From contig NZ_VFPV01000006.1 of assembly GCF_006716905.1 (NCBI RefSeq), positions 1 to 40,631 of the forward strand: DNA of 40,631 bases, read 5' to 3'. Source of the DNA: Acidovorax temperans (GTDB taxonomy: Bacteria; Pseudomonadota; Gammaproteobacteria; Burkholderiales; Burkholderiaceae_C). The position numbers were made by a program, and so were the translations under genes. The notes under the pieces are model-generated. The model ran no database searches, was not told the DNA's origin, and was given only the letters and a program-made list of their open reading frames with translations. Positions 7,563-14,659 of this stretch are shown here, piece after piece (the stretch's first letter is position 1; the number at the start of each line of letters is the position of its first letter).

Positions 7563-8117
7563 ATGCAGTTCAAGACCGTCCGCCACCGTGACCAAGATGG
7601 CAACTACCACGAGGGCAAAACCGTGCAGTGCCTGCGCCGCGTGCGCGAGGTAACGCCGGATTTCCCGGAGGGCAAGAACGTGCAGCGCGTGGTGGCCAAG
7701 TTCGACCGCGCAGCCCGCGAGCTGCCTGCCGAAGTGGCCGCTGTCCTCACTCCGGCCGAACAGGACGAATGGAAAGAGTGGCGCGTCAAGCAGGACGAAG
7801 AGCACTTGAAGTCGGTCGCCCAGTACGAACTCGACACGCTCGCCGAACGCTTGGGCGTCATCCGCACCGGCATCCAAAAGGGCTATGCCGCAACCGACAC
7901 CAAGAACGCTGTCGCGATCCGCAACGGGACTAGAGCCGTGTTGCGCCTGCTGGCTGACCTGATGCCCGAGCCGGTGAAGGGGCGTCCAGTCATCGAGGAA
8001 GAGTACGAGCCGCTGATGCTGCCCAACTTCGCCACGCCCGGCACGCCGGAATTCGATTCCTACCAGCGGCTGCTCGAAGAGCACGAGCGCCGCAAAGCTC
8101 AAGACCAAGGAGGCTGA
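7563..8117 (+). CDS. Hypothetical protein, 184 residues
   Basis: I do not recognise this protein. It is highly charged and appears soluble, with no signal peptide, membrane segment or obvious catalytic motif. The first 40 residues look like a small beta domain (MQFKTVRHRDQDGNYHEGK), the middle is helical (LTPAEQDEWKEWRVKQDEEHLK, SVAQYELDTLAERLGVI) and the end is acidic and Pro/Glu-rich. It starts a plus-strand series (this gene, the 67-residue gene, HAD hydrolase, exonuclease) divergent from parA, and is followed after one base by the next gene. Ribosome site AGAAGAG precedes ATG 7563. The control region is shared with parA, so a role in plasmid maintenance is a reasonable guess only. Confidence 0.75.
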   Translation: MQFKTVRHRDQDGNYHEGKTVQCLRRVREVTPDFPEGKNVQRVVAKFDRAARELPAEVAAVLTPAEQDEWKEWRVKQDEEHLKSVAQYELDTLAERLGVIRTGIQKGYAATDTKNAVAIRNGTRAVLRLLADLMPEPVKGRPVIEEEYEPLMLPNFATPGTPEFDSYQRLLEEHERRKAQDQGG

Positions 8118-8118
8118 C

Positions 8119-8322
8119 ATGCGCTTTTGGACATTCGACCCCAACACCTGCCGCTTCGAGCGCGCGAGCAAGCAAGCCGCTTTGCACGCCGCCGACGTGG
8201 CCGTGGTCAACGACGACACCGACGTGCAGGTCATCAGCGATCACCAGCCGCCTAAGCGCTGGCCCAGCGGCGAGCCGCTGGTGGTGGCTGGCGTCGAGTT
8301 CGAGCGCGAGCTGTTCGAGTAG
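8119..8322 (+). CDS. Small hypothetical protein, 67 residues
   Basis: Not recognised. A compact 67-residue protein with a mixed charged sequence (MRFWTFDPNTCRFERAS, VAVVNDDTDVQVISDHQ, VAGVEFERELFE); no membrane segment. It follows the 184-residue gene by one base (TGACATG) and has an excellent AAGGAGG site, so the two are translationally linked. Its TAG stop lies inside the TAGGTAT repeat at 8319. Function unknown. Confidence 0.65.
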   Translation: MRFWTFDPNTCRFERASKQAALHAADVAVVNDDTDVQVISDHQPPKRWPSGEPLVVAGVEFERELFE

Positions 8323-8354
8323 GTATGTAGGTATATAGGTAGGTATATATATAC
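8319..8354. repeat. TAGGTAT/TATATA repeat, locus 4
   Basis: GTAGGTAT occurs twice in tandem (8319-8326, 8327-8334), followed by ATAGGTAGGTATATATATAC up to the ATG of the HAD gene. The HAD ribosome site (AGGTAGG) is part of the repeat, so a protein bound here could block both transcription and, at the RNA level, translation of that gene. Confidence 0.65.
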
Positions 8355-8924
8355 ATGAAGCCCACGAGAGCCATTGTCTTTGACGCCTTCGGCACCCTGA
8401 TCCGCTACACCACGCGCCCTGCACCCTACGGGCATCTGGTGGACGCGGCCGGGCGGCCGGTGGATCGGATCGCCTGCCTCACGCGCGACGTGCCACTGGC
8501 GACCCTCGCCAGCGAGATCGGCGTGGGGGACAAGCTCGACGTGATCCTGCCCGACTTGGCCGAAGAGCTGTCAGGCCTGCGTCTGTTTCCCGAGGTGCCG
8601 GACGTGCTCGCCAAGGCGCGGGCAGCAGGGCTGCGCTTGGCGGTGTGCTCGAACCTTGCCTATGAGTACGGCCCGGCCGTGCGCGGCCTCGTGCCCGAGC
8701 TGGACGCCTACGTGCTGTCGTATGAGGTCGGGGTGGCCAAGCCACACCCGACGATGTACCGGCTCGCGTGCGCCGAGCTGGGCTGCGCACCGGCTGAGAC
8801 GGTTTTCGTGGGGGACAGCAAGCGCTGCGACTTCGACGGGCCGCAGGCCTTCGGGATGCAGGCGCGCTGGCTGGATCGCAGGGGAGGGCAGTCGCTGGTC
8901 GATGCTCTCAAGGGGTTCGTCTGA
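8355..8924 (+). CDS. HAD-superfamily hydrolase (phosphatase or dehalogenase-like)
   Basis: 189 residues, a complete short HAD protein. Motif I is VFDAFGTLI with the nucleophile Asp at residue 10; motif II is VCSNLA; motif III is the Lys in VAKPHP; motif IV is VFVGDSKRCDFDG. The Phe-Gly after motif I (DAFGT) is found in both haloacid dehalogenases and nucleotidase-type phosphatases, so the substrate cannot be named. It begins directly after a TAGGTAT repeat and is followed after one base by an exonuclease gene. Pairing of a phosphatase with a 3' exonuclease hints at nucleotide or nucleic-acid processing, but this is inference. Confidence 0.85.
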   Translation: MKPTRAIVFDAFGTLIRYTTRPAPYGHLVDAAGRPVDRIACLTRDVPLATLASEIGVGDKLDVILPDLAEELSGLRLFPEVPDVLAKARAAGLRLAVCSNLAYEYGPAVRGLVPELDAYVLSYEVGVAKPHPTMYRLACAELGCAPAETVFVGDSKRCDFDGPQAFGMQARWLDRRGGQSLVDALKGFV

Positions 8925-8925
8925 C

Positions 8926-9678
8926 ATGACGGCCGCTGAGCTGCTGGCCCGCGTGCCTATCCACCGGCCCGGCAGTGGTGCCTATGTTGTGCTGGCCGAG
9001 ATTGCCCAGCCGTGGCGCGACCAGTTCGCCGCAGCACTGCGCGGTAGTGCTGCGCCGCTGATCGACGGCGCAGGCCCATGCGCATGGGCGCACGACTGGC
9101 AGCAATGGGTCGCCGGAACATGGCACCAACGGCCGGGGCCGTTTTCGCCCGTGCTGGTCATCGACCTTGAGGCCACCTGCGACGATGGCGATGGCCTCCC
9201 GGCGAGCGATATGGAGATCATCGAGATCGGCGCGGTGTGGGCTACGGTTGAGGGCAGCGTGCTCGACACGTTTCAGGCGCTGGTGCGCCCCGTGGCACGC
9301 CCTCAGCTCACTCCCTTTTGTCGGCAGCTCACCAACATCCAGCAGGCCGACGTGGACGGTGCCGAGTTGTTCCCAGCGGTCGCGGCACGGCTGGCCAGCT
9401 TCGCCCAACGCCATCAGGCACCGGGCGCAACGTGGGGGAGCTGGGGCCAATTCGATGCCAAGCAGCTTTCCCGCGATTGCGAGCGGCACGGCATCCAGAA
9501 CCCGCTCGCAGCCTTCGAGCATGTGAACCTCAAGCGCCGCTTTGCCAAGGCCCGGAAGATCAAAGAGGTAGGCATGGCCCGCGCGTTGCAGATGGTGGGC
9601 CTGTCGCTCGATGGCGCACACCATAGAGGCCTCGACGACGCGCGCAACATCGCCAAGCTGTTGCCGTGGTCGTTGTAG
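8926..9678 (+). CDS. DEDDh-type 3'-5' exonuclease with N-terminal extension
   Basis: 250 residues. The exonuclease domain (about 75-248) has the full DEDDh set: D80 and E82 in VIDLEATCDD, D177 in QFDAKQLS, H233 and D238 in HHRGLDDARN. Spacing and the long insert recall the RNase T/ERI-1-like branch more than DnaQ. The first 75 residues form a separate region of unknown fold (MTAAELLARVPIHRPGSGAY). ATG 8926 was chosen because it follows the HAD stop by one base; the open frame runs further upstream only as a shadow of the HAD gene. A TAGGTAT hairpin directly follows the stop. Likely substrates are single-stranded DNA or RNA ends; its plasmid role is unknown. Confidence 0.85.
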   Translation: MTAAELLARVPIHRPGSGAYVVLAEIAQPWRDQFAAALRGSAAPLIDGAGPCAWAHDWQQWVAGTWHQRPGPFSPVLVIDLEATCDDGDGLPASDMEIIEIGAVWATVEGSVLDTFQALVRPVARPQLTPFCRQLTNIQQADVDGAELFPAVAARLASFAQRHQAPGATWGSWGQFDAKQLSRDCERHGIQNPLAAFEHVNLKRRFAKARKIKEVGMARALQMVGLSLDGAHHRGLDDARNIAKLLPWSL

Positions 9679-9714
9679 GTAGGTATGTATATACCTACCT
9701 ATATACATACCTAC
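9675..9714. repeat. TAGGTAT/TATATA repeat, locus 5, forming a 15-bp hairpin
   Basis: GTAGGTATGTATATA (9679-9693) and its exact reverse complement (9700-9714) enclose CCTACC. It overlaps the last codon of the exonuclease gene and could act as a transcript-end hairpin, but there is no T-run after it, so a protein-binding site of the same family as loci 1-4 is more likely. Confidence 0.65.
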
Positions 9715-9743
9715 GAACAAGGAAGCCGGGGGGGGGTGCCGCC

Positions 9744-9777
9744 TTGCGAAAGCTGACCGCCTGCGATACAATGTATC
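9744..9777 (+). promoter_or_regulatory. relB promoter with palindromic operator
   Basis: TTGCGA (9744-9749), 17 bases, TACAAT (9767-9772). A palindrome GATACA-A-TGTATC (9765-9777) overlaps the -10, as expected for autorepression by a RelB-type antitoxin or toxin-antitoxin complex. Confidence 0.65.
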
Positions 9778-9803
9778 TCAATCAGTCGCAATAGGAGGCC
9801 GTC

Positions 9804-10085
9804 ATGGCTGCTACCACCACTATGGTTCACGTCCGCGTGGACGAGAACGTCAAGGCGCAGGCTGCGGAAACGCTGGCCTCGATGGGCCTGACCGTCTCCG
9901 ATGCGATCCGCGTGTTCCTGACCCGTGTCGTCGCCGACAAGGAACTGCCGTTCGCACTCAAGGCACCGAACGCCACCAGCCGTGTCGCCATCGCCGAGGC
10001 CAACGAGATCATCAAGAGCCGTCGCGCTCGCTTCGCCACCGCTGACGCGCTGCTGAATGACCTCGAAGAAGCCAGCCGCAAGTAA
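9804..10085 (+). CDS. relB: RelB/DinJ-family antitoxin
   Basis: 93 residues. N-terminal ribbon-helix-helix: strand TTMVHVRVDENVKAQ, helices AAETLASMGLTVSDAIRVFLTRVV, the signature of RelB/DinJ antitoxins. The C-terminal 40 residues are the toxin-wrapping region. It represses its own promoter through the DNA-binding half and neutralises the YafQ-like toxin encoded next, whose start overlaps this gene by 29 bases. Strong site AGGAGG before ATG 9804. Together they form a plasmid addiction module. Confidence 0.9.
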   Translation: MAATTTMVHVRVDENVKAQAAETLASMGLTVSDAIRVFLTRVVADKELPFALKAPNATSRVAIAEANEIIKSRRARFATADALLNDLEEASRK

Positions 10086-10386
10086 GCGGGCAAACCTGCC
10101 CCGAGCGTCGGACTACACCAAGGACTTCCTCAAGGACTGGCAGCGCCTGTCCCACTCCGGCCGGTACGACATGAACCGGCTGAAAGAGGCCATGACGCTG
10201 CTGATCGCCAACGACGGGCCGCTGCCGCCTGAATGGCTCGATCACGCCCTCACGGGCGACTGGGCAGGCCATCGTGAGTGCCACGTCGGCGGCGACTTCC
10301 TGCTGATCTACACGCTCGACGACTCGGGCAAAAGCGGCTTGGTCGTTTTCGTGCGCAGCGGGACGCACTCCGAGCTGTTCTCGTAG
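10057..10386 (+). CDS. YafQ/RelE-type mRNA interferase toxin
   Basis: 109 residues; the family is usually 90-100, and the extra N-terminus (MTSKKPAASKRANLP) is what overlaps the antitoxin gene. The core has the expected pattern: YTKDFLKDWQRL, a basic middle, DHALTGDWAGHRECHVGGDFLLIY, and VVFVRSGTHSELF at the end. The His pair and Asp in H-x-L-x-G-x-W-x-G-x-R-E-C-H and the late TGTHSELF-like motif (here SGTHSELF) are typical of YafQ enzymes that cleave mRNA in the ribosomal A-site. A later start is possible. It forms the toxin half of the relB pair. Confidence 0.88.
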   Translation: MTSKKPAASKRANLPRASDYTKDFLKDWQRLSHSGRYDMNRLKEAMTLLIANDGPLPPEWLDHALTGDWAGHRECHVGGDFLLIYTLDDSGKSGLVVFVRSGTHSELFS

Positions 10387-10399
10387 CCCGGAAAGAAAG

Positions 10400-10420
10400 C
10401 CGCCTCGCATGGCGAGGCGG
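10400..10420. terminator. GC-rich hairpin after the toxin gene
   Basis: CCGCCTCGC (10400-10408), loop ATG, GCGAGGCGG (10412-10420), 14 bases after the stop. A T-run is lacking, so it may be a weak terminator or an mRNA 3' protecting hairpin. The remaining bases to the Tn402 end at 10515 show nothing else I can name. Confidence 0.5.
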
Positions 10421-10514
10421 TGAAAGACTGCGGGCTGTCAGGGAGGAAAACGCCGCTACGAGGCAGTCACCCCGGATTATCAGGGCGCAAACTTGGGCGG
10501 CTGGCCCGGCGTGC

Positions 10515-10539
10515 TGTCATTTTCAGAAGACGACAGCAC
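10515..10539 (+). repeat. Tn402-type 25-bp terminal inverted repeat, pbr end
   Basis: Starts TGTCATTTTCAGAAGACGAC and matches the tniA-side end except for one base near its inner end. A related internal copy (AATATCAGAAGT) follows at 10541, as in other elements of this family where TniA binds several such repeats. Confidence 0.93.
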
Positions 10540-10642
10540 GGAATATCAGAAGTCAGCCGCACGACCTTCTCCGATGCCAATTAGGCAGGCCGCTCACGAG
10601 CCCAAAATCGCAGGCCAATGTCGGCGTGCGAGACACTTCATG

Positions 10643-11062
10643 CTATGCGTTGCATCCCGGATGATCGCAATCTGATAAACCTTGCAAGATGCCACATGCC
10701 TCTATTCGTCGAGCGCCCGAGCATTTTTCACGCAGCGAGAGCAAGTGCCGCTTCAATTGCAACAGCGCTTCCACGCGCTCTTCGGTCTGACGAATATGCG
10801 CATCCAGTAGTGCATTGACGTCGCCGCAGTCCTGAGCAGGGTTATCTCGTAGGCCCAGCAGTATCCTGATTTCGCTCAGCGTCATGTCAAGCGAACGGCA
10901 ATGACGAATGAACTGCAAACGCTCGATGTGCACATCGCTGTACAACCGAAAGTTGCCACCACTTCGCGCTGGCTTCGGCAGTAGCCCTTCCTTCTCGTAG
11001 TAGCGGATGGTCACAACCTCGCACCCAGAGCGCTTGGCGAGGTCGCCAATTCTGATTTCCAT
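10643..11062 (-). CDS. pbrR: MerR-family Pb(II)/Cd(II)-responsive regulator
   Basis: 139 residues. N-terminal winged helix (MEIRIGDLAKRSGCEVVTIR, YYEKEGLLPKPARSGGNFR), a long dimer helix, and a Cys-rich end. Cys14 and Cys79 match positions used by PbrR for Pb(II), and further cysteines lie at 114, 123, 132 and 137 (EACGILQGLS, DCDHPGCNA). MerR proteins bind a long-spacer promoter and untwist it when metal is bound. The gene is divergent from pbrA with the expected dyad promoter at 11084. Lead as main inducer is inferred from the pbrA-pbrBC-pbrT neighbours; cadmium or zinc could also induce. Confidence 0.92.
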   Translation of the reverse strand: MEIRIGDLAKRSGCEVVTIRYYEKEGLLPKPARSGGNFRLYSDVHIERLQFIRHCRSLDMTLSEIRILLGLRDNPAQDCGDVNALLDAHIRQTEERVEALLQLKRHLLSLREKCSGARRIEACGILQGLSDCDHPGCNA

Positions 11063-11083
11063 GCCTCAATCTCCATTTTTCAC

Positions 11084-11114
11084 TTGACTCTATAGCGACT
11101 ATAGAGTTTTTAAT
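11084..11114 (+). promoter_or_regulatory. pbrA promoter with PbrR operator
   Basis: -35 TTGACT (11084-11089) and -10 TTTAAT (11109-11114) are 19 bases apart, longer than normal, as in MerR-type promoters. Between and over them lies a perfect dyad ACTCTATAG-CGA-CTATAGAGT (11087-11107). This fits activation by PbrR twisting the DNA when metal is bound. Confidence 0.9.
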
Positions 11115-11147
11115 GGAGGCTGAATAGACGATTTGAAGGAGTTATCC

Positions 11148-13553
11148 ATGAGCGAATGCGCTTCAAAGGGGTGTGGCTGCTCGACTGGGCCAATCATCCA
11201 ACCCACGGCACAAGCCCCGCTGGCAACCGGATCGGCTCAAGCGGTGTACCGCATCGAGAACATGGATTGCCCCACGGAAGAGGCGCTGATCCGAGGCAAG
11301 CTGGCTGGGCTGGCGGGTGTGGTTGGTCTTGAGTTCAACCTGATGCAGCGTACCTTGGCCGTGCGGCACGAATTGCCTTCGCTGTCTCCCGTTGAGCAGG
11401 CACTGAAGGCCATCGGCATGCAAGCTGTGCGCATGGATGAGGCGTCGGCCGGGCAGACGACCAAGCTGTCCATTGCCAAGATGGATTGCCCGACCGAAGA
11501 GGCGTTGATCCGCAACAAGCTGGGTACCATGCCCGGCGTTGCCGATCTCGATTTCAACCTGATGCAGCGCACGCTGTCGGTACGCCACGCGAACCGGGTT
11601 CTGCCAGACGTGCTCGTGGCACTGCAAGAACTTGGGTTCGAGGCCAGTGTGATGGACACCGCAGAGGTCGTATCGCCAGCCGCTTCCCCTGTGACCGCGC
11701 CAACCAACTGGTGGCCGCTGGGCATCTCCTTGGTCACTGCATCGGCGGCCGAGGCGGTCTACTGGTTCCACGACGGCAATCATTGGTCAGTCGTCATTCT
11801 GGCGCTTGTCGCGGTCTTGACGGGGGGGCTGTCCACCTACAAGAAGGGCTGGATCGCGCTCAAGAACCGTAACCTCAACATGAACGCCCTGATGTCGATT
11901 GCCGTCACGGGTGCTATGTTCATCGGCCACTGGCCCGAAGCTGCGATGGTAATGGTGCTCTTCGCGCTGGCCGAGGTGATCGAGGCCAAGTCATTGGATC
12001 GCGCCCGTAACGCCATCCGTGGGCTGCTCGACCTGACCCCGGAGCAGGCCACGGTGCAGCAGCCTGACGGCACTTGGCGAGAGGTAAGTGCCAAGCAAAT
12101 CGCCATTGGCAGCCGAGTCCGGGTCAAACCGGGTGAGCGCATCGCGCTCGATGGCGAGGTGCTAGACGGACGCTCCACGGTCAACCAAGCCCCGATCACG
12201 GGCGAAAGCCTCCCGGTCGAGAAGTCCCCCGGCGATCCGGTGTTTGCGGGCACGATCAACGAATCTGGTTCCTTCGAGTACCGCGTCACCGCCTTGGCCA
12301 ACAACTCCACTTTGGCCCGCATCATTCACGCGGTAGAGGCTGCGCAAGGTAGCCGTGCACCGACCCAGCGTTTTGTCGATCAGTTCGCCCGTTGGTACAC
12401 GCCCATTGTTTTCGGTGTTGCCATCGCCGTCGCGTTGTTGCCACCGCTGTTCATGGGTGCGGCATGGCTCGACTGGATTTACCGTGCATTGGTTCTGCTG
12501 GTGGTCGCCTGCCCGTGCGCACTGGTGATCTCTACGCCGGTCAGCATCGTCAGCGGCCTGGCCGCTGCCGCCCGCCACGGCATTCTCATCAAGGGCGGCG
12601 TCTATCTGGAAGAAGGCCGCAAGCTGCGCTGGCTGGCTCTGGACAAGACCGGCACGATCACGCACGGCAAGCCCGCACAGACCGATTTTGTCACATGGGG
12701 CAATGCACTCGCCTCGGACAGCCGCAGCATCGCTGCCAGTCTGGCGGCCCGCTCGGACCATCCTGTATCCAAGGCGGTGGCACAGGCCGCGCAGACGGAC
12801 GGGGTTGCCTTGCTCGACGTGGCCGAATTCAACGCGCTGCCCGGTCGGGGTGTGCAAGGCCAAATCGACGGGGAGACCTACCATCTGGGCAACCACCGGA
12901 TGCTCGAAGAGCTGGGGCAGTGCACACCAGAGCTGGAGCAGCGCATCGCTGCGCTGGAAACCGCTGGCAAGACCGTCGTGATGTTGGTAGGCGCAAAAGG
13001 GGTACATGCCTTATTCGCCGTAGCGGACACCATCAAGGACAGCAGCAGGACCGCCATCGCCGAGCTGCACGCACTGGGCATCAACACCATGATGCTGACC
13101 GGCGACAACCCCCATACGGCACAGGCCATTGCCGCACAAGCCGGAATCGACCGTGCGCAAGGCAACCTACTCCCAGATGACAAATTGCGCGAAGTGGAGC
13201 AACTGGCCCGAAGCGGCAAGGTTGGCATGGTCGGTGATGGCATCAACGATGCACCGGCCTTGGCGCGTGCGGATATCGGCTTTGCCATGGGAGCCGCTGG
13301 CACCGACACCGCCATCGAAACGGCTGATGTGGCGCTGATGGACGATGACCTGCGCAAAATTCCGACCTTCGTGCGCCTGTCGCGTGCGACGGCGCAGGTG
13401 CTGATGCAAAACATTGTGCTGGCCCTTGGCATCAAGGCAGTCTTTCTGGTGCTCACCTTCACGGGTCACGCGACCATGTGGATGGCGGTGTTTGCTGATA
13501 TGGGGGCCAGCTTGCTCGTCGTTGGCAATGGCTTGAGGCTGTTGCGCCGATGA
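11148..13553 (+). CDS. pbrA: P1B-type Pb(II)/Cd(II)/Zn(II)-exporting ATPase
   Basis: 801 residues, inner-membrane pump moving divalent soft metals to the periplasm. A Cys-rich start (SECASKGCGCSTG) is followed by two metal-associated domains in which the usual CxxC is replaced by MDCPTEEALIR, both times. The core has TGES in the actuator (PITGESLPVEKS), the metal-channel CPC in VACPCALVIS (about residue 454-456), the phosphorylated Asp499 in DKTGTITHG, SDHPVSKAV and GDGINDAPALA. ATG 11148 is chosen over an upstream TTG because GAAGGAG sits in front of it and the protein begins with the usual Cys motif. The stop overlaps the pbrBC start (ATGA), so the pair is coupled. cadA would be an equally valid family name; the neighbours support pbrA. 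Confidence 0.93.
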   Translation: MSECASKGCGCSTGPIIQPTAQAPLATGSAQAVYRIENMDCPTEEALIRGKLAGLAGVVGLEFNLMQRTLAVRHELPSLSPVEQALKAIGMQAVRMDEASAGQTTKLSIAKMDCPTEEALIRNKLGTMPGVADLDFNLMQRTLSVRHANRVLPDVLVALQELGFEASVMDTAEVVSPAASPVTAPTNWWPLGISLVTASAAEAVYWFHDGNHWSVVILALVAVLTGGLSTYKKGWIALKNRNLNMNALMSIAVTGAMFIGHWPEAAMVMVLFALAEVIEAKSLDRARNAIRGLLDLTPEQATVQQPDGTWREVSAKQIAIGSRVRVKPGERIALDGEVLDGRSTVNQAPITGESLPVEKSPGDPVFAGTINESGSFEYRVTALANNSTLARIIHAVEAAQGSRAPTQRFVDQFARWYTPIVFGVAIAVALLPPLFMGAAWLDWIYRALVLLVVACPCALVISTPVSIVSGLAAAARHGILIKGGVYLEEGRKLRWLALDKTGTITHGKPAQTDFVTWGNALASDSRSIAASLAARSDHPVSKAVAQAAQTDGVALLDVAEFNALPGRGVQGQIDGETYHLGNHRMLEELGQCTPELEQRIAALETAGKTVVMLVGAKGVHALFAVADTIKDSSRTAIAELHALGINTMMLTGDNPHTAQAIAAQAGIDRAQGNLLPDDKLREVEQLARSGKVGMVGDGINDAPALARADIGFAMGAAGTDTAIETADVALMDDDLRKIPTFVRLSRATAQVLMQNIVLALGIKAVFLVLTFTGHATMWMAVFADMGASLLVVGNGLRLLRR

Positions 13554-14641
13554 GCTGGAAATTCTTTCTCTATGACTGGGGTGGTCTGAACATCGCGATG
13601 TTTCAAGCCATCAACACGGGTACGCCTGCCGCGCTGGGGCCGCTGGCGTGGTTCTTCAGCCTCGTGGGAAGTTACTGGACAGCGCCGCTGATGCTGCTGG
13701 GTCTGTGGTGGTGGTCGAAGTCGGCCACCAACCCGACGCATGGCAGGGCCGTTCGGCATCGCCTTATTGGTTTTAGCGCGGCCTTCTTGCTGGCGTTACT
13801 GGCCGCCACCATCTTGAAGCTATGGCTCGACTTTCCACGCCCGCCTGCCGTCCTTGGCGACATGGTGCGCGTCATCGGGGACATCGAGCTTCACTACAGC
13901 CTGCCCAGCGGGCATGCCACCTATGCCGCGCTGGTGGTCGGCGCGCTCTGGCCTTTGATAGGCCGTCGTGGCCGCATCGGCTTGGTGTTGTACGCCGCAT
14001 TGGTCGGTTGGTCACGCATCGCAGCCGGAATGCACTTTCCTGCCGATGTGCTGGCGGGGTGGGTACTTGGATTGAGTTGCACGGCGCTCGCCGGGTGGCT
14101 GATGCCGCTGGCCGTCCCTGTGTGGCAATCGGCTCGCCGCACATCGACTTGGGTCTGGTTCGCAGTGGCCGCCAGTGCTGTCATGACCGATCAGCTCGCA
14201 AAGTTCGCCATCACCCGCACGTTTGCCTACGGTGAACAGGTCGAAGTCACGCCCTTCTTCAACTTCGTCCATGTCCTGAATCCCGGCGCGGCATTCAGCT
14301 TTCTGGCGAACGCTGGCGGCTGGCAACGTTACTTTTTCATCACGCTGGGCCTGGTCGTTTCTGCTTGGCTGGGACGCATGCTGTGCCAGCAGCGGCCACG
14401 CCTCGAAGCGGTGGGCTACAGCCTGATCCTTGGTGGTGCGCTCGGCAATGTCGCGGATCGTGTGCTGCGTGGATCGGTTGTCGATTTCCTCGACTTCCAT
14501 TGGCAGCTTGTGCACTGGCCCGCCTTCAACCTCGCAGATGTGGCGATCACATCGGGTGCTGCTTTGCTCATCATGCAGATGCTGACCCAAGGCAAGGCGG
14601 TGGACACCGGCGCAAATGAGAATTATAATCATTCACAATGA
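13550..14641 (+). CDS. pbrBC: Fused PAP2 phosphatase and signal peptidase II (PbrB-PbrC fusion)
   Basis: 363 residues, an integral membrane fusion. The N-terminal half is a PAP2/undecaprenyl-pyrophosphate phosphatase domain with the three signature motifs KLWLDFPRPP, PSGHATYAAL and RIAAGMHFPADVLAGW. The C-terminal half is an LspA domain with the catalytic aspartates in GNVADRVLRGSVVDFLDFH and PAFNLADVAI. In Cupriavidus metallidurans PbrB releases phosphate in the periplasm so that exported Pb(II) precipitates, and PbrC processes PbrD; here they are one protein, as in some other pbr operons. No pbrD is present. The coding end contains the dyad at 14628, which may serve pbrT. Confidence 0.92.
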   Translation: MSWKFFLYDWGGLNIAMFQAINTGTPAALGPLAWFFSLVGSYWTAPLMLLGLWWWSKSATNPTHGRAVRHRLIGFSAAFLLALLAATILKLWLDFPRPPAVLGDMVRVIGDIELHYSLPSGHATYAALVVGALWPLIGRRGRIGLVLYAALVGWSRIAAGMHFPADVLAGWVLGLSCTALAGWLMPLAVPVWQSARRTSTWVWFAVAASAVMTDQLAKFAITRTFAYGEQVEVTPFFNFVHVLNPGAAFSFLANAGGWQRYFFITLGLVVSAWLGRMLCQQRPRLEAVGYSLILGGALGNVADRVLRGSVVDFLDFHWQLVHWPAFNLADVAITSGAALLIMQMLTQGKAVDTGANENYNHSQ

Positions 14642-14647
14642 TATAAT
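14623..14647 (+). promoter_or_regulatory. Fur-box-like dyad before pbrT
   Basis: ATCATT-CAC-AATGAT (14628-14642) within an AT-rich patch TTATAATCATT...AATGATATAAT. The hexamers resemble Fur-box units and the patch also contains TATAAT-type -10 sequences. It lies over the last codons of pbrBC, 18-36 bp before pbrT, so pbrT may have separate control, for example by iron. Confidence 0.4.
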
Positions 14648-14659
14648 CCGAGAGTTTCC

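Noticed and set aside
6385..9714. TATATA tracts as simple-sequence phase-variation repeats
   Set aside because: They share a specific TAGGTAT core with palindromic symmetry and lie between genes, not in reading frames or in uniform tandem units.
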